A stretch of DNA of 64,000 bases from Cohaesibacter marisflavi (lineage in GTDB: Bacteria > Pseudomonadota > Alphaproteobacteria > Rhizobiales > Cohaesibacteraceae). This document shows positions 1 to 8,482 of this stretch, piece by piece (position 1 is the stretch's first letter; each line of letters begins with the position of its first letter). The notes below the pieces were generated by a model that saw only the letters and a program-made list of their open reading frames with translations, was not told where the DNA came from and ran no database searches. The translations under genes and the position numbers were made by a program. The stretch lies in contig NZ_FOVR01000004.1 in the NCBI RefSeq assembly GCF_900115225.1, positions 1-64,000 of the forward strand, in the 5' to 3' direction.

Positions 1-284
1 CCCAGCAGAACAGAGGCTTCCGATAAAAAATCTCGTTCCACAACCAATTGGCCGATCTTGGCATGCAGCCGGGCAATCTCGGCATCATTACCCTGATGCT
101 CGGTTTCCTTGCCCTTTGAAAAGCCTGACGCCATATTCTCAATCGCAGTTCGCTTCCAAGCGCTGATCATGTTGGGATGGACATCATACTTCTTCGACAG
201 CTCTGAAAGCGTCAATTCTTCGCGGATTGCTTCAAGCGTAACCTTGGCCTTGAAGTCGGCAGAGTAGCGTTTTCTCTTCGTCAT
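1..284 (-). CDS. IS3-family transposase OrfA, partial at the window edge
   Basis: The minus strand reads ATG at 284, then MTKRKRYSADFKAKVTLEAI followed by a helix-turn-helix with YDVHPNMISAWKR. This is the DNA-binding Tnp_1/HTH region of IS3-family OrfA proteins. The sequence continues through a coiled leucine-zipper-like part (ARLHAKIGQLVVERDFL) and is still open at base 1. In this family OrfA is joined to OrfB by a programmed -1 frameshift. That site would lie outside the window. Whether the copy is intact cannot be seen from here. Confidence 0.85.
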   Translation of the reverse strand, partial: MTKRKRYSADFKAKVTLEAIREELTLSELSKKYDVHPNMISAWKRTAIENMASGFSKGKETEHQGNDAEIARLHAKIGQLVVERDFLSEASVLL

Positions 285-331
285 TTCGGATCGTCTTTCT
301 GTTCAGGCGATCCACCTTAACACATGGTCCA
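1..331 (-). mobile_element. IS3-family insertion sequence, one end (cut by window edge)
   Basis: A minus-strand transposase OrfA begins at 284 and runs off the left edge, so only the OrfA-proximal end of the element is here. The outer end is marked by a terminal-repeat-like stretch just before the orfA start (AGGTGGATCGCC on the minus strand). It resembles the AGGTGGTCCCGG end at about 1267. I cannot fix the exact terminus. It lies between 322 and 331, because IS3 ends are normally TG...CA and several candidates fit. The element abuts the open reading frame of a recombinase remnant, so it probably inserted into that gene. Confidence 0.7.
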
Positions 332-1086
332 AATGCCTGGGACCAGCTCTGAATACTGCGCTCATCCGGCAAGCCGAAATCGAAAAGCAGGTTTCTGTCC
401 ATGACGCAAATATAGAAACTACGCAGAATAACTCACCCGTCTCCTTCGCGGGGTTGGCCGATGACCTGCAAGCTATCTGGAATGCACCAACCACAGACGC
501 TCGGCTTAAAAAACGCATCGTGCGCACTGTCATTCATGAGGTTGTCGCCGATATTGACGATGATACTGTAGAGATTGTTCTCGTCATCCACTGGGTGGGG
601 GGAGCCCATACCGAACTTCGCCTTCCTAAAAGGCGACGCGGGCAACGCAATAGCACGCCACTGGAAACCGTTGAAGCTGTCAAACAGCTCACTTTGATCG
701 CCAAAGACGATCTGATCGCAGGCCTATTAAATAGAAATGGGCTACTCACCGGAAACGGCAATCGCTGGACACGGGAGCGTGTGTGCGCATTGCGCTCACA
801 CCGAAAAATCCCGGCATTCCACGCCGCGCAGAATGGTATGGAGCCTTGGCTTAATCTGACCAATGCAGCAAAATATTTGAACATAAGTCAGAAAACGCTC
901 AAGCGGGCAGTCTTGGCCGGAGAAATAGCTGCCTTACATCCTCTTCCTGACGGTCCATGGATTTTTGAACGCTCTGATTTAGACAAACCTACAGGTCAAG
1001 CTATCGCTGAAAGGGTCAAAAACAAGGAAAACCACCCCGCAGGACACATAGTAGATCAACAAAACTTATTTACATCAACAACATAG
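331..1086 (+). pseudogene. large serine recombinase, C-terminal remnant
   Basis: The frame is open from the IS boundary at about 331 to the TAG at 1084, so the gene was cut at its 5' side and the first possible internal start is TTG 454. The visible protein matches the C-terminal part of large serine recombinases of alphaproteobacterial mobile elements: a LKKRIVRT...EVVADID segment, HWVGGAHTELRLPKRRRG, then DDLIAGLLNRNG, NRWTRERVCALRSHRKIP, and a final excisionase-like helix-turn-helix (NLTNAAKYLNISQKTLKRAV). The catalytic resolvase domain with its serine nucleophile is missing, so no recombination activity is expected. It is probably the relic of an integrated element interrupted by the neighbouring IS. 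Confidence 0.8.
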
Positions 1087-1267
1087 AGAGATGGGCGTTA
1101 TGGAACAGGATTGTACAATACCGAGCGGCCTCATTCCGCGCTTGATCGGCGAACCCCGGACGAAGCATACTGGGACGGTAGCGGAGAGCAAAAAGCAGCA
1201 TGAAACCTAAACCCGATACACCTTAGAAACGCTGCAAACCTGTCCAAAAAACCGGGACCACCTCACA
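1087..1267 (+). pseudogene. IS3-family transposase OrfB, 3' remnant plus element end
   Basis: Only the last roughly 38 codons remain, up to the TGA at 1201-1203. They read YNTERPHSALDRRTPDEAYW, the characteristic C-terminal end of the rve integrase core of IS3 OrfB. The DDE residues lie upstream and are lost. The remnant happens to be in the same frame as the recombinase piece, directly after its stop codon. Downstream, 1241-1267 (CTGTCC...GGGACCACCTCACA) looks like the outer terminal inverted repeat of this element. It is a dead fragment of a different copy from the one at 1-331, because the orientation is opposite. Confidence 0.75.
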
Positions 1268-1940
1268 TTTACGTACTCCCACTCTTCCTAACTCGTTATA
1301 CAGCTGCAAATTGGCATTTCAAGAGATTGCGTTATAGGGAGTGACCAAATGAAACGAAGAAGCACATTGTAGATCCCAGCGAACTCTTAAATTCTGACGT
1401 TTTGAGTTCTGAGCGATGATCGCGCTCTGAGATTTTTTGAATGGCCGCTTCGGTTGGTAACATCTGAGATCTCGCATCTTCGGCAAATGGCTGCTTCCCG
1501 CCCAGTTTACCACTTAGGCTTTTTTTCATCAGAGAAAGTCGGTTCAGCCCTTCATCAGGGACAATGTAGGAGGCAGCTTGAAGTATCCAGAAATAGCAGA
1601 CAGAATTTCTTTGATCTTACTGCGCTGCGCTTCCGACAAGCAAATCAAGCGAACTGTGTTAGCTAGTATCAAAAACTGTAGTTTGGCATCTGAAACCGCT
1701 CATTTTGACTACAAAACTACATGTAATTTTTACTCTTGTTAAAAATCCACATCTACGTCTTGCATAAATTATTGAATTAAATAAAAAAAATTTAAGTCAG
1801 TCAGTCAGTGAAGAAAATTTCAATGCGAGAAATAATACATTATGCGAATTATTGATATAAACAAACGGCGGTGTCATGGATGCCTCACACGCATCATCGT
1901 TTAAACGGCATTGGCTATAGCCCCTCCCTCGACATGATAT
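1268..1940. other. intergenic region without recognisable gene
   Basis: About 670 bases between the mobile debris and the terminator of the FAD oxidoreductase gene. Short open frames (for example 1319-1513 minus and 1454-1666 plus) have no recognisable motif and no good ribosome binding site. The stretch 1680-1870 is clearly richer in A+T than the rest of the window and contains a short GTCA tandem repeat (1796-1809). I see no RNA gene fold. It is probably remnant or transferred DNA at the junction with the core genome. Confidence 0.5.
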
Positions 1941-1972
1941 AAAAAAGCCGCCAGAGCTCAAACGCTGGCGGC
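1941..1972 (-). terminator. rho-independent terminator of the FAD oxidoreductase gene
   Basis: Perfect 8-bp stem GCCGCCAG/CTGGCGGC (1947-1954 with 1965-1972), a 10-nt loop, and on the minus strand a run of six T at 1946-1941. It lies 40 bases after the stop of the minus-strand gene at 2013. Confidence 0.85.
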
Positions 1973-2012
1973 CTGTATGATTGCCTTGAACTGTAGCCCA
2001 GATTGCCGGCGC

Positions 2013-3191
2013 TTACTTCTGGCCCCAAGCTTTGCCATTGAGATGGCTTGACGCCTCAAAGGAGTCTGGTAGCTTCAATGTAGGCTCCAGCTTGGCAAGC
2101 CGCTCAACAGAAACCTGAGCGATGGCATGGGCCAAGCCAAAGCCAATCTTGAAACCACCTGTCGCAGCAAAGATGCTTTTCGAGCCCGGCAAGAAGCCAA
2201 CCATTGGATCGCGCTTTGTGGCCTTGGGACGAATTCCGGCCCAGCGCTGCATGATTTCGGCCCCTTCTAACATCGGACACAGATTGAGCGCCTTGGCCCA
2301 GATTTCATCGCAGCGATCATCTGTGCTGTGTTCATCGTCCCATTCTTCCTCTGTGGTGCTACCAATGGCACAGACGCCATCATCATGCGGAACCACATAG
2401 ACAGTACGGTCATACAAAACCGGCAGACCGGGTTTTTGTCCTACCTTGGCAATCAGCGCCTGCCCCTTAACGCCGATACCAAGATCCTCTTTGCCTGTCA
2501 GTGCCTCGATCATCGGGAAACTCTTATAGCCCGCAGACAGCACCACAAGACCAGCCGAGAGCGTTTCTCCGCTGGCGAGCGTCACCTGAGCGCCTTCGCC
2601 CAGATCTTTGATGTCGACCACTTCAGCATTCTCCATGACAACGCCACCGCGCTTGATGACAGACGCCCGAGCAGCCTCGCAATAAGCACGAGGATTGGCG
2701 CGCCCCGAGAAATTGTCAAACGCATATCCTTCCGGGCACAGCTCAGCATTAAGCCAACCGCCCAGATCATCCTGCGGGAAAACCTTGTGATAATAGCCGG
2801 TCTCGGCGCCATGCCAGAGCACTTCTGCTTCTTTGGATCGCACCTCATGGCGCTCTCTCAGCGCCTCGGTACCGAGCGGCACGACGCGTCCGCAGCGATC
2901 ATAACCGATGGAAAGACCAGTCTCTTCTTCAAGTAATACTTTAACTTCAGAAAGATTTTTTAATGCATTGAATTGAAACTCTTTTTTCTCATTCCATCTC
3001 TCTGACATATGGGGCAAAAGTGCTCCCAGAAGACCATAGCTTGCGCCCTGCCCGATCTCTTGTTTATCGACCAGCGCAACGCTCATGCCTTCGCCCAAAC
3101 AGGCTCTGGCAATGGAAAGACCAAACACGCCACCGCCGACAACGAGGCAATCATAATGAGTGGATGATGAGGAATTGAGAGGACTTGGCAT
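2013..3191 (-). CDS. FAD-dependent oxidoreductase of the DAO family, MnmC oxidase-like
   Basis: 392 residues with an N-terminal Rossmann FAD site (CLVVGGGVFGLSIARA, about residues 14-29, then VALVDKQEIGQGAS) and a C-terminal FAD-contact segment (RWAGIRPKATKRDPMVGFLP ... ATGGFKIGFGLA). This is the D-amino-acid oxidase/ThiO/MnmC(o) fold. In E. coli the oxidase that turns cmnm5s2U34 into nm5s2U34 of tRNA is fused to the methyltransferase MnmD. Here the two are separate, divergent neighbours, so an MnmC(o)-type role is the best guess from context. A generic amino-acid or glycine oxidase remains possible. Start is ATG 3191. The Shine-Dalgarno is weak (AAGAAG). Confidence 0.7.
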   Translation of the reverse strand: MPSPLNSSSSTHYDCLVVGGGVFGLSIARACLGEGMSVALVDKQEIGQGASYGLLGALLPHMSERWNEKKEFQFNALKNLSEVKVLLEEETGLSIGYDRCGRVVPLGTEALRERHEVRSKEAEVLWHGAETGYYHKVFPQDDLGGWLNAELCPEGYAFDNFSGRANPRAYCEAARASVIKRGGVVMENAEVVDIKDLGEGAQVTLASGETLSAGLVVLSAGYKSFPMIEALTGKEDLGIGVKGQALIAKVGQKPGLPVLYDRTVYVVPHDDGVCAIGSTTEEEWDDEHSTDDRCDEIWAKALNLCPMLEGAEIMQRWAGIRPKATKRDPMVGFLPGSKSIFAATGGFKIGFGLAHAIAQVSVERLAKLEPTLKLPDSFEASSHLNGKAWGQK

Positions 3192-3298
3192 AGCTCATAT
3201 TTCTTCTTATGAAAGGAAGCGGCATGATGCCGGACACCACGCTCTAGGCTTCCACAGTTAAGGTTGCCGTACCCTAATCGATCGAACGGAAAATTGAT

Positions 3299-4006
3299 AT
3301 GGCGAAGCCTCCTGAACTCGTCTGGCTTGACAATTTGACCCCTAAATCCACACGCTTTGACGACACCTATTACACGCGGGAAAACGGCCTTGATGAAACG
3401 CGCTATGTTTTCATAGATGGCAACAGGCTGCCGGAGCGCTGGCTCAATGGACAATCCGTCACCATCGGCGAGCTCGGCTTTGGAACGGGACTCAATTTTC
3501 TAGCCACCTGGCAAGCGTGGCACGATACGTTGAACGACTGCACCATGTCGCAAGGAACCAATGCCCCATCACTCACTTACATCTCCTTTGAGAAATATCC
3601 GCTCGACCAAGAGAGCCTTGCCAAAGCACTTTCGCCCTGGCCGGATCTCGCTGAGCTCGCTAATAAACTGGTTGAAGAATGGAAGCCAAATAGTGAAGGC
3701 TGGCTAAAATTCGACTTTAACTCTGTCGCGCTTCATCTCTATATCGGAGATGCCGCCGATGGGATCAAGACGATCCCCTCTTCCATCGATGCGTGGTTTC
3801 TCGATGGATTCAACCCCAAGACCAATCCCGAACTTTGGTCCGAAACCCTGATGCAATCGGTCTATGATGCGTCCAACCCTGAAGCCACTCTCGCCAGCTA
3901 CACGGCTGCAGGCTGGGTAAGGCGCAACCTGCAATCAGCAGGTTTCTCCATTGCAAAGCGCAAAGGCTTTGGGCATAAACGGGACATGATCACCGGCTCA
4001 AGGTGA
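3299..4006 (+). CDS. mnmD: tRNA (5-methylaminomethyl-2-thiouridine) methyltransferase MnmD
   Basis: 235 residues forming a DUF752/Methyltransf_30 enzyme. The SAM-binding motif I is ELGFGTGLNFL (about residues 58-68) and the post-motif acidic loop is DAWFLDGFNPKTNPELW. It methylates nm5s2U34 at the tRNA wobble position to mnm5s2U34 using SAM, and so tunes decoding of A/G-ending codons. The protein lacks the C-terminal FAD oxidase module of enterobacterial MnmC. That activity may be supplied by the divergent gene at 2013-3191, 107 bp away. The next gene, mazG, follows on the same strand after 55 bp. Confidence 0.88.
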   Translation: MAKPPELVWLDNLTPKSTRFDDTYYTRENGLDETRYVFIDGNRLPERWLNGQSVTIGELGFGTGLNFLATWQAWHDTLNDCTMSQGTNAPSLTYISFEKYPLDQESLAKALSPWPDLAELANKLVEEWKPNSEGWLKFDFNSVALHLYIGDAADGIKTIPSSIDAWFLDGFNPKTNPELWSETLMQSVYDASNPEATLASYTAAGWVRRNLQSAGFSIAKRKGFGHKRDMITGSR

Positions 4007-4061
4007 GTCATTCCATACGCCACAAAAGGCGCCCCACCTCAAATAAGTCTTGAGTTCAAAA

Positions 4062-4907
4062 ATGACAATTCAACCCTCACGCGACATAGCAACGCTTGTC
4101 GAAATCATGGCCCGCCTTCGTGACAAGGAGACTGGTTGCCCCTGGGACATCGAACAGGATTTCGCCTCCATCATCCCTTACACCATCGAAGAAGCGTATG
4201 AAGTGCAGGACGCCATCGAGCGGAACGACCTCTATGACATGCGTGATGAGTTGGGGGATCTTTTGTTGCAGGTTGTTTTCCACGCGCAGATGGCCAAGGA
4301 AATGGAAGACCACCCGGCCAGCTTCGATTTTGGCGACGTCGTTTTAGCCAGCACCAAGAAAATGATCCGGCGCCACCCGCACGTATTTGGCGACACAGAC
4401 GCCCGTGACAAAGGCATGGTCCGCAAGGCATGGGAAGCCATCAAGGCCGAGGAAAAAGCCGAGCGCGCAAGTGAACGCCAGGCGCTGGGTTTGACTGACG
4501 AGGACAAAACCTTTCTTTCTGCTGTACCGCGCGGCATGCCAACCATGAAGGCGGCCGTCAAACTACAAAAGCAAGCCAGCAAGGTTGGCTTCGATTGGAA
4601 CGATCCGCTGCTTGTTCTGGACAAGATTGCCGAAGAAGTGGAAGAAGTGCGCAACGAGCTCATCCTTCATGAAATGGATGAAAAGGCTGTACGCAACGAG
4701 ATCGGCGACCTGCTTTTCGCAGTTGCCAACCTCGCCCGCCATCTCGATGTAGACCCGGATGAAGCGCTGGCTTATACGAACCAGAAATTCCGCGATCGCT
4801 TCGGCCATATCGAAAACGAACTTTCCGAGCGCGGAGGCAGTCTGGAAAATGCCAGCCTGGACGAAATGGAAGATCTCTGGCAGGAAGCCAAAAAAGAACG
4901 CGATTGA
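4062..4907 (+). CDS. mazG: nucleoside triphosphate pyrophosphohydrolase MazG
   Basis: 281 residues, the full two-domain length of E. coli-type MazG. Each half carries the MazG helical metal-binding signature: first IEEAYEVQDAI with DELGDLLLQVVFHAQ, then AEEVEEVRNEL with NEIGDLLFAVANLAR. The enzyme hydrolyses (d)NTPs to NMP and pyrophosphate, cleaning the nucleotide pool and modulating ppGpp in stress. I chose ATG 4062, since the in-frame TTG at 4050 adds only four residues that the family does not have. In related genomes mazG sits next to hflX. Here hflX is convergent and the two share a terminator. Confidence 0.92.
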   Translation: MTIQPSRDIATLVEIMARLRDKETGCPWDIEQDFASIIPYTIEEAYEVQDAIERNDLYDMRDELGDLLLQVVFHAQMAKEMEDHPASFDFGDVVLASTKKMIRRHPHVFGDTDARDKGMVRKAWEAIKAEEKAERASERQALGLTDEDKTFLSAVPRGMPTMKAAVKLQKQASKVGFDWNDPLLVLDKIAEEVEEVRNELILHEMDEKAVRNEIGDLLFAVANLARHLDVDPDEALAYTNQKFRDRFGHIENELSERGGSLENASLDEMEDLWQEAKKERD

Positions 4908-4913
4908 GCCCAA

Positions 4914-4948
4914 CAAAAAGGCCCCGCCCAAAATGGACGAGGCCTTTT
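4914..4948. terminator. bidirectional terminator between mazG and hflX
   Basis: AAAAGGCC...GGCCTTTT arms with an extended, partly wobble-paired stem (CCGCC with GGACGAGG) and A/T runs on both sides. It lies between two convergent genes, so it can end both transcripts. Confidence 0.75.
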
Positions 4949-4993
4949 GAATTTCGTGACGATGCGGTATCTAAACAGCATCTTTGCCGGTAA

Positions 4994-6391
4994 TCAATCG
5001 ACGTCAAACCGGTTGCGCAGTTCGGCTTCCACCTTGTCTTGCGCCCGCACATGCAAATCAATGCCCTCTTCTCCATCCGATCGGTCCAGAACGTCGCAAT
5101 GGCGATAGAGCCATGCCAGCCCCTCCCCATCTTCAAAGCCCAGATGCAGCGTGAGAATATTGTCATCCTCGCCGAGCTTGTCTTCAATCTCGGCTAACAG
5201 AACATCTGTCCCCTGCCCGGAAACAGCTGAAACGGCCACAGGCTGCAATTGCCCCGTTGCACGCGATGGCTGCTGAGAGGCTGCGCGCTCCATGACAGTT
5301 TGCCGTTCTTCCTCGGGCAACAGATCAATCTTATTCCAGACTTCAATCACGCGTGGATCTTCGTCGATCTCGATACCAAGATCATGCAAAACGTTGGCAA
5401 CATCTTCCGCTTGCGCATTGGTGTCTTCATGCACGATATCGCGCACATGCAATATCACGTCCGCTTCGAGCACTTCTTCCAGCGTCGCGCGGAAGGCTGC
5501 AATCAGATGTGTTGGAAGATCGGAAATAAACCCGACCGTATCTGACAGGATAACCGGACGCCCGTGAGGCAGAACCATCGTGCGCAAGGTCGGGTCGAGC
5601 GTTGCAAACAACAGATCCTTGGCAAAGATGCCTGACCCGGTCAACAGATTGAACAATGTCGATTTGCCCGCGTTCGTATAGCCGACAAGCGCAACGATCG
5701 GATGCGGAACTTTCTGGCGATTGGATCGATGCAGCCCGCGCGTCCGGCGCACTTGCTCGAGATCCTTCTCCAGACGATTGATTTTTTCTTGCAGGGCTCT
5801 TCGGTCAGCCTCAATCTGCGTTTCACCGGGACCGCCCATGAAACCGATACCGCCGCGCTGTCTTTCAAGGTGGGTCCAGCTACGAACCAGCCGGCCTTTT
5901 TGATAATTGAGATGCGCAAGTTCGACCTGCAGCCGACCTTCTTTGGTCTGGGCGCGACGTCCGAAAATTTCGAGAATGAGCCCGGTTCTATCCAGAACCT
6001 TGGTATCCCATTCCTTTTCAAGGTTGCGCTGCTGAATAGGGGATAGTGGATGATCGATAATAATCAGATCAACCTTCTCCCTATCAATAATATCCCAGAT
6101 ATCTTCCAGCTTCCCCTTCCCGATCAGGGTCGAGGGGCGAATGGCATTGAGCGGTACGCGCAAAACATCGACAACATCCAGCTCGATGGCAGCAGCAAGT
6201 CCTGCCGCCTCTTCCAGACGTGACTCATCCGTCCGGCGGATAATACGCCCTTCGGAAGCAGCCTTATTCTGCAAATGTTGCGATAGAATGGGAACCAGAA
6301 CGAGAGTACGCGTTGCCACGGCACCACGCTCGATCATCTTGCGCGGACCTTTACGCTCGTCCTGCCCTTCGAATTCACCTGAATCTGACAA
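4994..6391 (-). CDS. hflX: ribosome-associated GTPase HflX
   Basis: 465 residues. An N-terminal HflX domain ends in the glycine-rich GFMGGPGETQIEADRR segment and a coiled-coil (LEKDLEQVRRTRG). It is followed by a G domain with G1 GYTNAGKSTLFN, G3 DTVGFISDLP and G4 NKIDLL. HflX binds the 50S E-site region, splits stalled 70S ribosomes and acts in heat stress. The frame begins at TTG 6391, exactly next to the hfq stop (TGA 6394-6392), which implies translational coupling. The first ATG, 18 codons later, is an alternative start. The hfq-hflX order is the classical proteobacterial one. Confidence 0.92.
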   Translation of the reverse strand: MSDSGEFEGQDERKGPRKMIERGAVATRTLVLVPILSQHLQNKAASEGRIIRRTDESRLEEAAGLAAAIELDVVDVLRVPLNAIRPSTLIGKGKLEDIWDIIDREKVDLIIIDHPLSPIQQRNLEKEWDTKVLDRTGLILEIFGRRAQTKEGRLQVELAHLNYQKGRLVRSWTHLERQRGGIGFMGGPGETQIEADRRALQEKINRLEKDLEQVRRTRGLHRSNRQKVPHPIVALVGYTNAGKSTLFNLLTGSGIFAKDLLFATLDPTLRTMVLPHGRPVILSDTVGFISDLPTHLIAAFRATLEEVLEADVILHVRDIVHEDTNAQAEDVANVLHDLGIEIDEDPRVIEVWNKIDLLPEEERQTVMERAASQQPSRATGQLQPVAVSAVSGQGTDVLLAEIEDKLGEDDNILTLHLGFEDGEGLAWLYRHCDVLDRSDGEEGIDLHVRAQDKVEAELRNRFDVD

Positions 6392-6646
6392 TCAGCCTTC
6401 AGCCTTTTCGCCAGTCTCACCGCCTTCAAACAGACTCAGCGGCCCATTCGGCATAATCGTCGAGATGGCATGCTTGTAAACCAGCTGAGAATGACCATCA
6501 CGGCGCAGAAGTACGCAGAAATTATCAAACCAGGTTACAACGCCTTGCAGCTTGACCCCGTTGACCAGAAAAATAGTCAAAGGTGTCTTTGTTTTTCTGA
6601 CATGATTGAGAAAGGTATCTTGGAGGTTCTGGGCTCGTTCTGCCAT
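6392..6646 (-). CDS. hfq: RNA chaperone Hfq
   Basis: 84 residues with both Sm motifs: Sm1 ([21 protein letters not shown], residues 21-41) and Sm2 with the signature YKHAISTI starting at residue 57. The hexameric ring binds sRNAs and A/U-rich mRNA. The C-terminal tail is short and acidic ([11 protein letters not shown]), as usual for alphaproteobacteria. A fair Shine-Dalgarno (AGGACAC) precedes ATG 6646. It is the first gene of an hfq-hflX transcription unit. In rhizobia the gene was first found as nrfA, needed for nifA expression, which fits the neighbouring ntr genes. Confidence 0.97.
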   Translation of the reverse strand: MAERAQNLQDTFLNHVRKTKTPLTIFLVNGVKLQGVVTWFDNFCVLLRRDGHSQLVYKHAISTIMPNGPLSLFEGGETGEKAEG

Positions 6647-6995
6647 GTGTCCTGCCTTATTTTCTTTTAATTCAACACTCGGTCTTATTCCAACCTAGTT
6701 TGAACCATCACTATGACGTAGTCCGTAAGATTAAACCAGTCTGAGCATAACTCTTTTATTTAAGCAATGCCGCAAAGTCTGGATTGTCCACACATCTTGG
6801 GGGAAAATGATGAATGATTGCTAGACTGTCCCCCACAAACCGTCTTAACAACCGCGCCATTCAAACTCGAGAGTATCAAACGATAACGATTCTCAAGCCC
6901 TCAGTTTAAACAAAACCACCTGCTTGCCAAGTCGCAATCGCAACCAATTCATGCATTCCTACCAAAAACCAACCATTGTGTTGCGTTATAAAGCA
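6647..6995. other. intergenic region between hfq and trkH
   Basis: 349 bases holding the hfq promoter (minus strand) and the 3' flank of trkH. I see a GGGGGA/TCCCCC pair of arms around 6799-6834 with a long spacer, but no clear terminator and no RNA gene. Nothing else can be supported. Confidence 0.4.
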
Positions 6996-8459
6996 CTATC
7001 TGTACCAGAATTTGAAATTTAACGCCCCCAGCAGGACAACAATTTCCATCCGCCCGATAAGCATCGTCCCTGCCAGAACATATTTGACAAGCGGCGTCAT
7101 TTCATAATAGCGCGGCCAATCAGCCGTCTGCGCCCAGCTCGTGCTGTAGAGCGGCCCGATATTGGCAAAGCTCGAAATCGTAGCGATGAGGCCACCTTCA
7201 AGATAGCCTGTGCTGGTCGTAACGACACCAGAGACGATGGCAATCAGAATGATAGAGAGCAGAAGCGATGTCCAAACGCCATTCATGAATTGGATTGTTG
7301 GTTTGGCATGACCGATCCAGCCCTTGCGGATTTTGTTGGGATGGAAAAGCCGGCTCACTTCGCTGACGAGTTGCATGAAGAGCGCAAACATACGGTAGAT
7401 TTTCAGCCCCCCTGCCGTGGAAAAAGAAGTCGCGCCCATCATGGCAAGACTGATGACCAAAAGGCCAGGGAAGACTGTGACGTCCGCATGGCGCAACTCG
7501 AACCCTGTCGTTGATATCAACGAAATGGCGGCAAAGAAGCCCTGCCGCAAGGCCGCCCCCGGAGCCAGAACGCTAGCGCCACCGGCCAGTTGGAACAAGG
7601 TGATGGAGTAGACAAGCCCGGCGCCAAACATCAGAATGAAAAGAATATAGCTTTCTCTATGTTCAACCAGAAAACGCAGCTTATTCCGCACAGCCATGCG
7701 ATGCCACACAATGCTCGACGCACCGGCCATCATCCCCATTGCGATGATGAACTCGGCCATTCGGTTGTTATAATGCTCACCGATAGCCCCATCCACGGGC
7801 AAAAAGCCTCCCGTTGAAATAGTCGAAAAGGCAATGCAGGTGGAATCAAAAGGCGGTATCCCCGCAACGACCAACAGAACCACAAGCGTAAGTGTTACCA
7901 GACCATACGCACTACCAACCTGCCTTAAAACGTTGAATGTCCAACCAATTTCATCGCCAAGGCTCTGCTCCATAAACTTGCTGTAGGTGTCTCGGATCAC
8001 GCCCACGCCACTAGGGGCCAAAATCAGAAGAAAGCTCAACAGCGTGAGAAATCCACCAAACCATTGCAGAATGGCCCGCCAGAAGATAATCGCCTTTGGC
8101 ACGCTCTCCAGCGTTTGCAATATGGTCGCACCCGTCGTACTGATGCCCGATGCCGCCTCGAAGAAGGCATCGACCCATTCCATTTGTCCGGTCAGAACGA
8201 AAGGAAAGGCGCCAGCAACAGGCAGCCCCAACCAGGCCAGAACGCAGAGAAGAAAGGTCTGCTGATTGAGCATCTCCCTTTCCTGCCCGCGCAAGGCAAA
8301 ATAGACCCCGCCCGAGAGAAAGCCCGTCAGGCCGGATGTGAGCAAAAAGCCTTCCGCAAGTTCAGTATCACCAGCACTCAGTGCGACGAGCGCAGTGGGC
8401 AGCATTAGCCCACCGAGCGCACCAAGCAAAATGGAGAGGTAATAGAGAATAGCGGTCAT
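6996..8459 (-). CDS. trkH: potassium uptake transporter, membrane subunit TrkH
   Basis: 487 residues, polytopic, with about ten hydrophobic helices and the four pore-loop selectivity-filter repeats of the Trk/Ktr/HKT family: ISTTGATIL, ISTGGFLP, ISTTGFELR and FSTAGGLKIY. Each has the conserved glycine that lines the K+ filter. It forms the K+ pathway of the Trk system and is gated by TrkA, which is encoded directly upstream 23 bp away on the same strand. The product lies in the inner membrane. Start ATG 8459. Confidence 0.93.
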   Translation of the reverse strand: MTAILYYLSILLGALGGLMLPTALVALSAGDTELAEGFLLTSGLTGFLSGGVYFALRGQEREMLNQQTFLLCVLAWLGLPVAGAFPFVLTGQMEWVDAFFEAASGISTTGATILQTLESVPKAIIFWRAILQWFGGFLTLLSFLLILAPSGVGVIRDTYSKFMEQSLGDEIGWTFNVLRQVGSAYGLVTLTLVVLLVVAGIPPFDSTCIAFSTISTGGFLPVDGAIGEHYNNRMAEFIIAMGMMAGASSIVWHRMAVRNKLRFLVEHRESYILFILMFGAGLVYSITLFQLAGGASVLAPGAALRQGFFAAISLISTTGFELRHADVTVFPGLLVISLAMMGATSFSTAGGLKIYRMFALFMQLVSEVSRLFHPNKIRKGWIGHAKPTIQFMNGVWTSLLLSIILIAIVSGVVTTSTGYLEGGLIATISSFANIGPLYSTSWAQTADWPRYYEMTPLVKYVLAGTMLIGRMEIVVLLGALNFKFWYR

Positions 8460-8482
8460 CCGCGCACAGCCTCAATCAGAAC

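Noticed and set aside
1319-1666. Short open frames between the mobile debris and the oxidoreductase gene
   Set aside because: No motif, no ribosome site, unusual composition; kept only as part of the intergenic description.
1796-1809. GTCA tandem repeat as a possible repeat array
   Set aside because: Only about three and a half units of four bases; too short to be a CRISPR or a meaningful satellite.
6799-6834. GGGGGA...TCCCCC arms between hfq and trkH as an RNA gene
   Set aside because: The spacer is about 24 bases with no further pairing and no T-run; not convincing as an sRNA or terminator.
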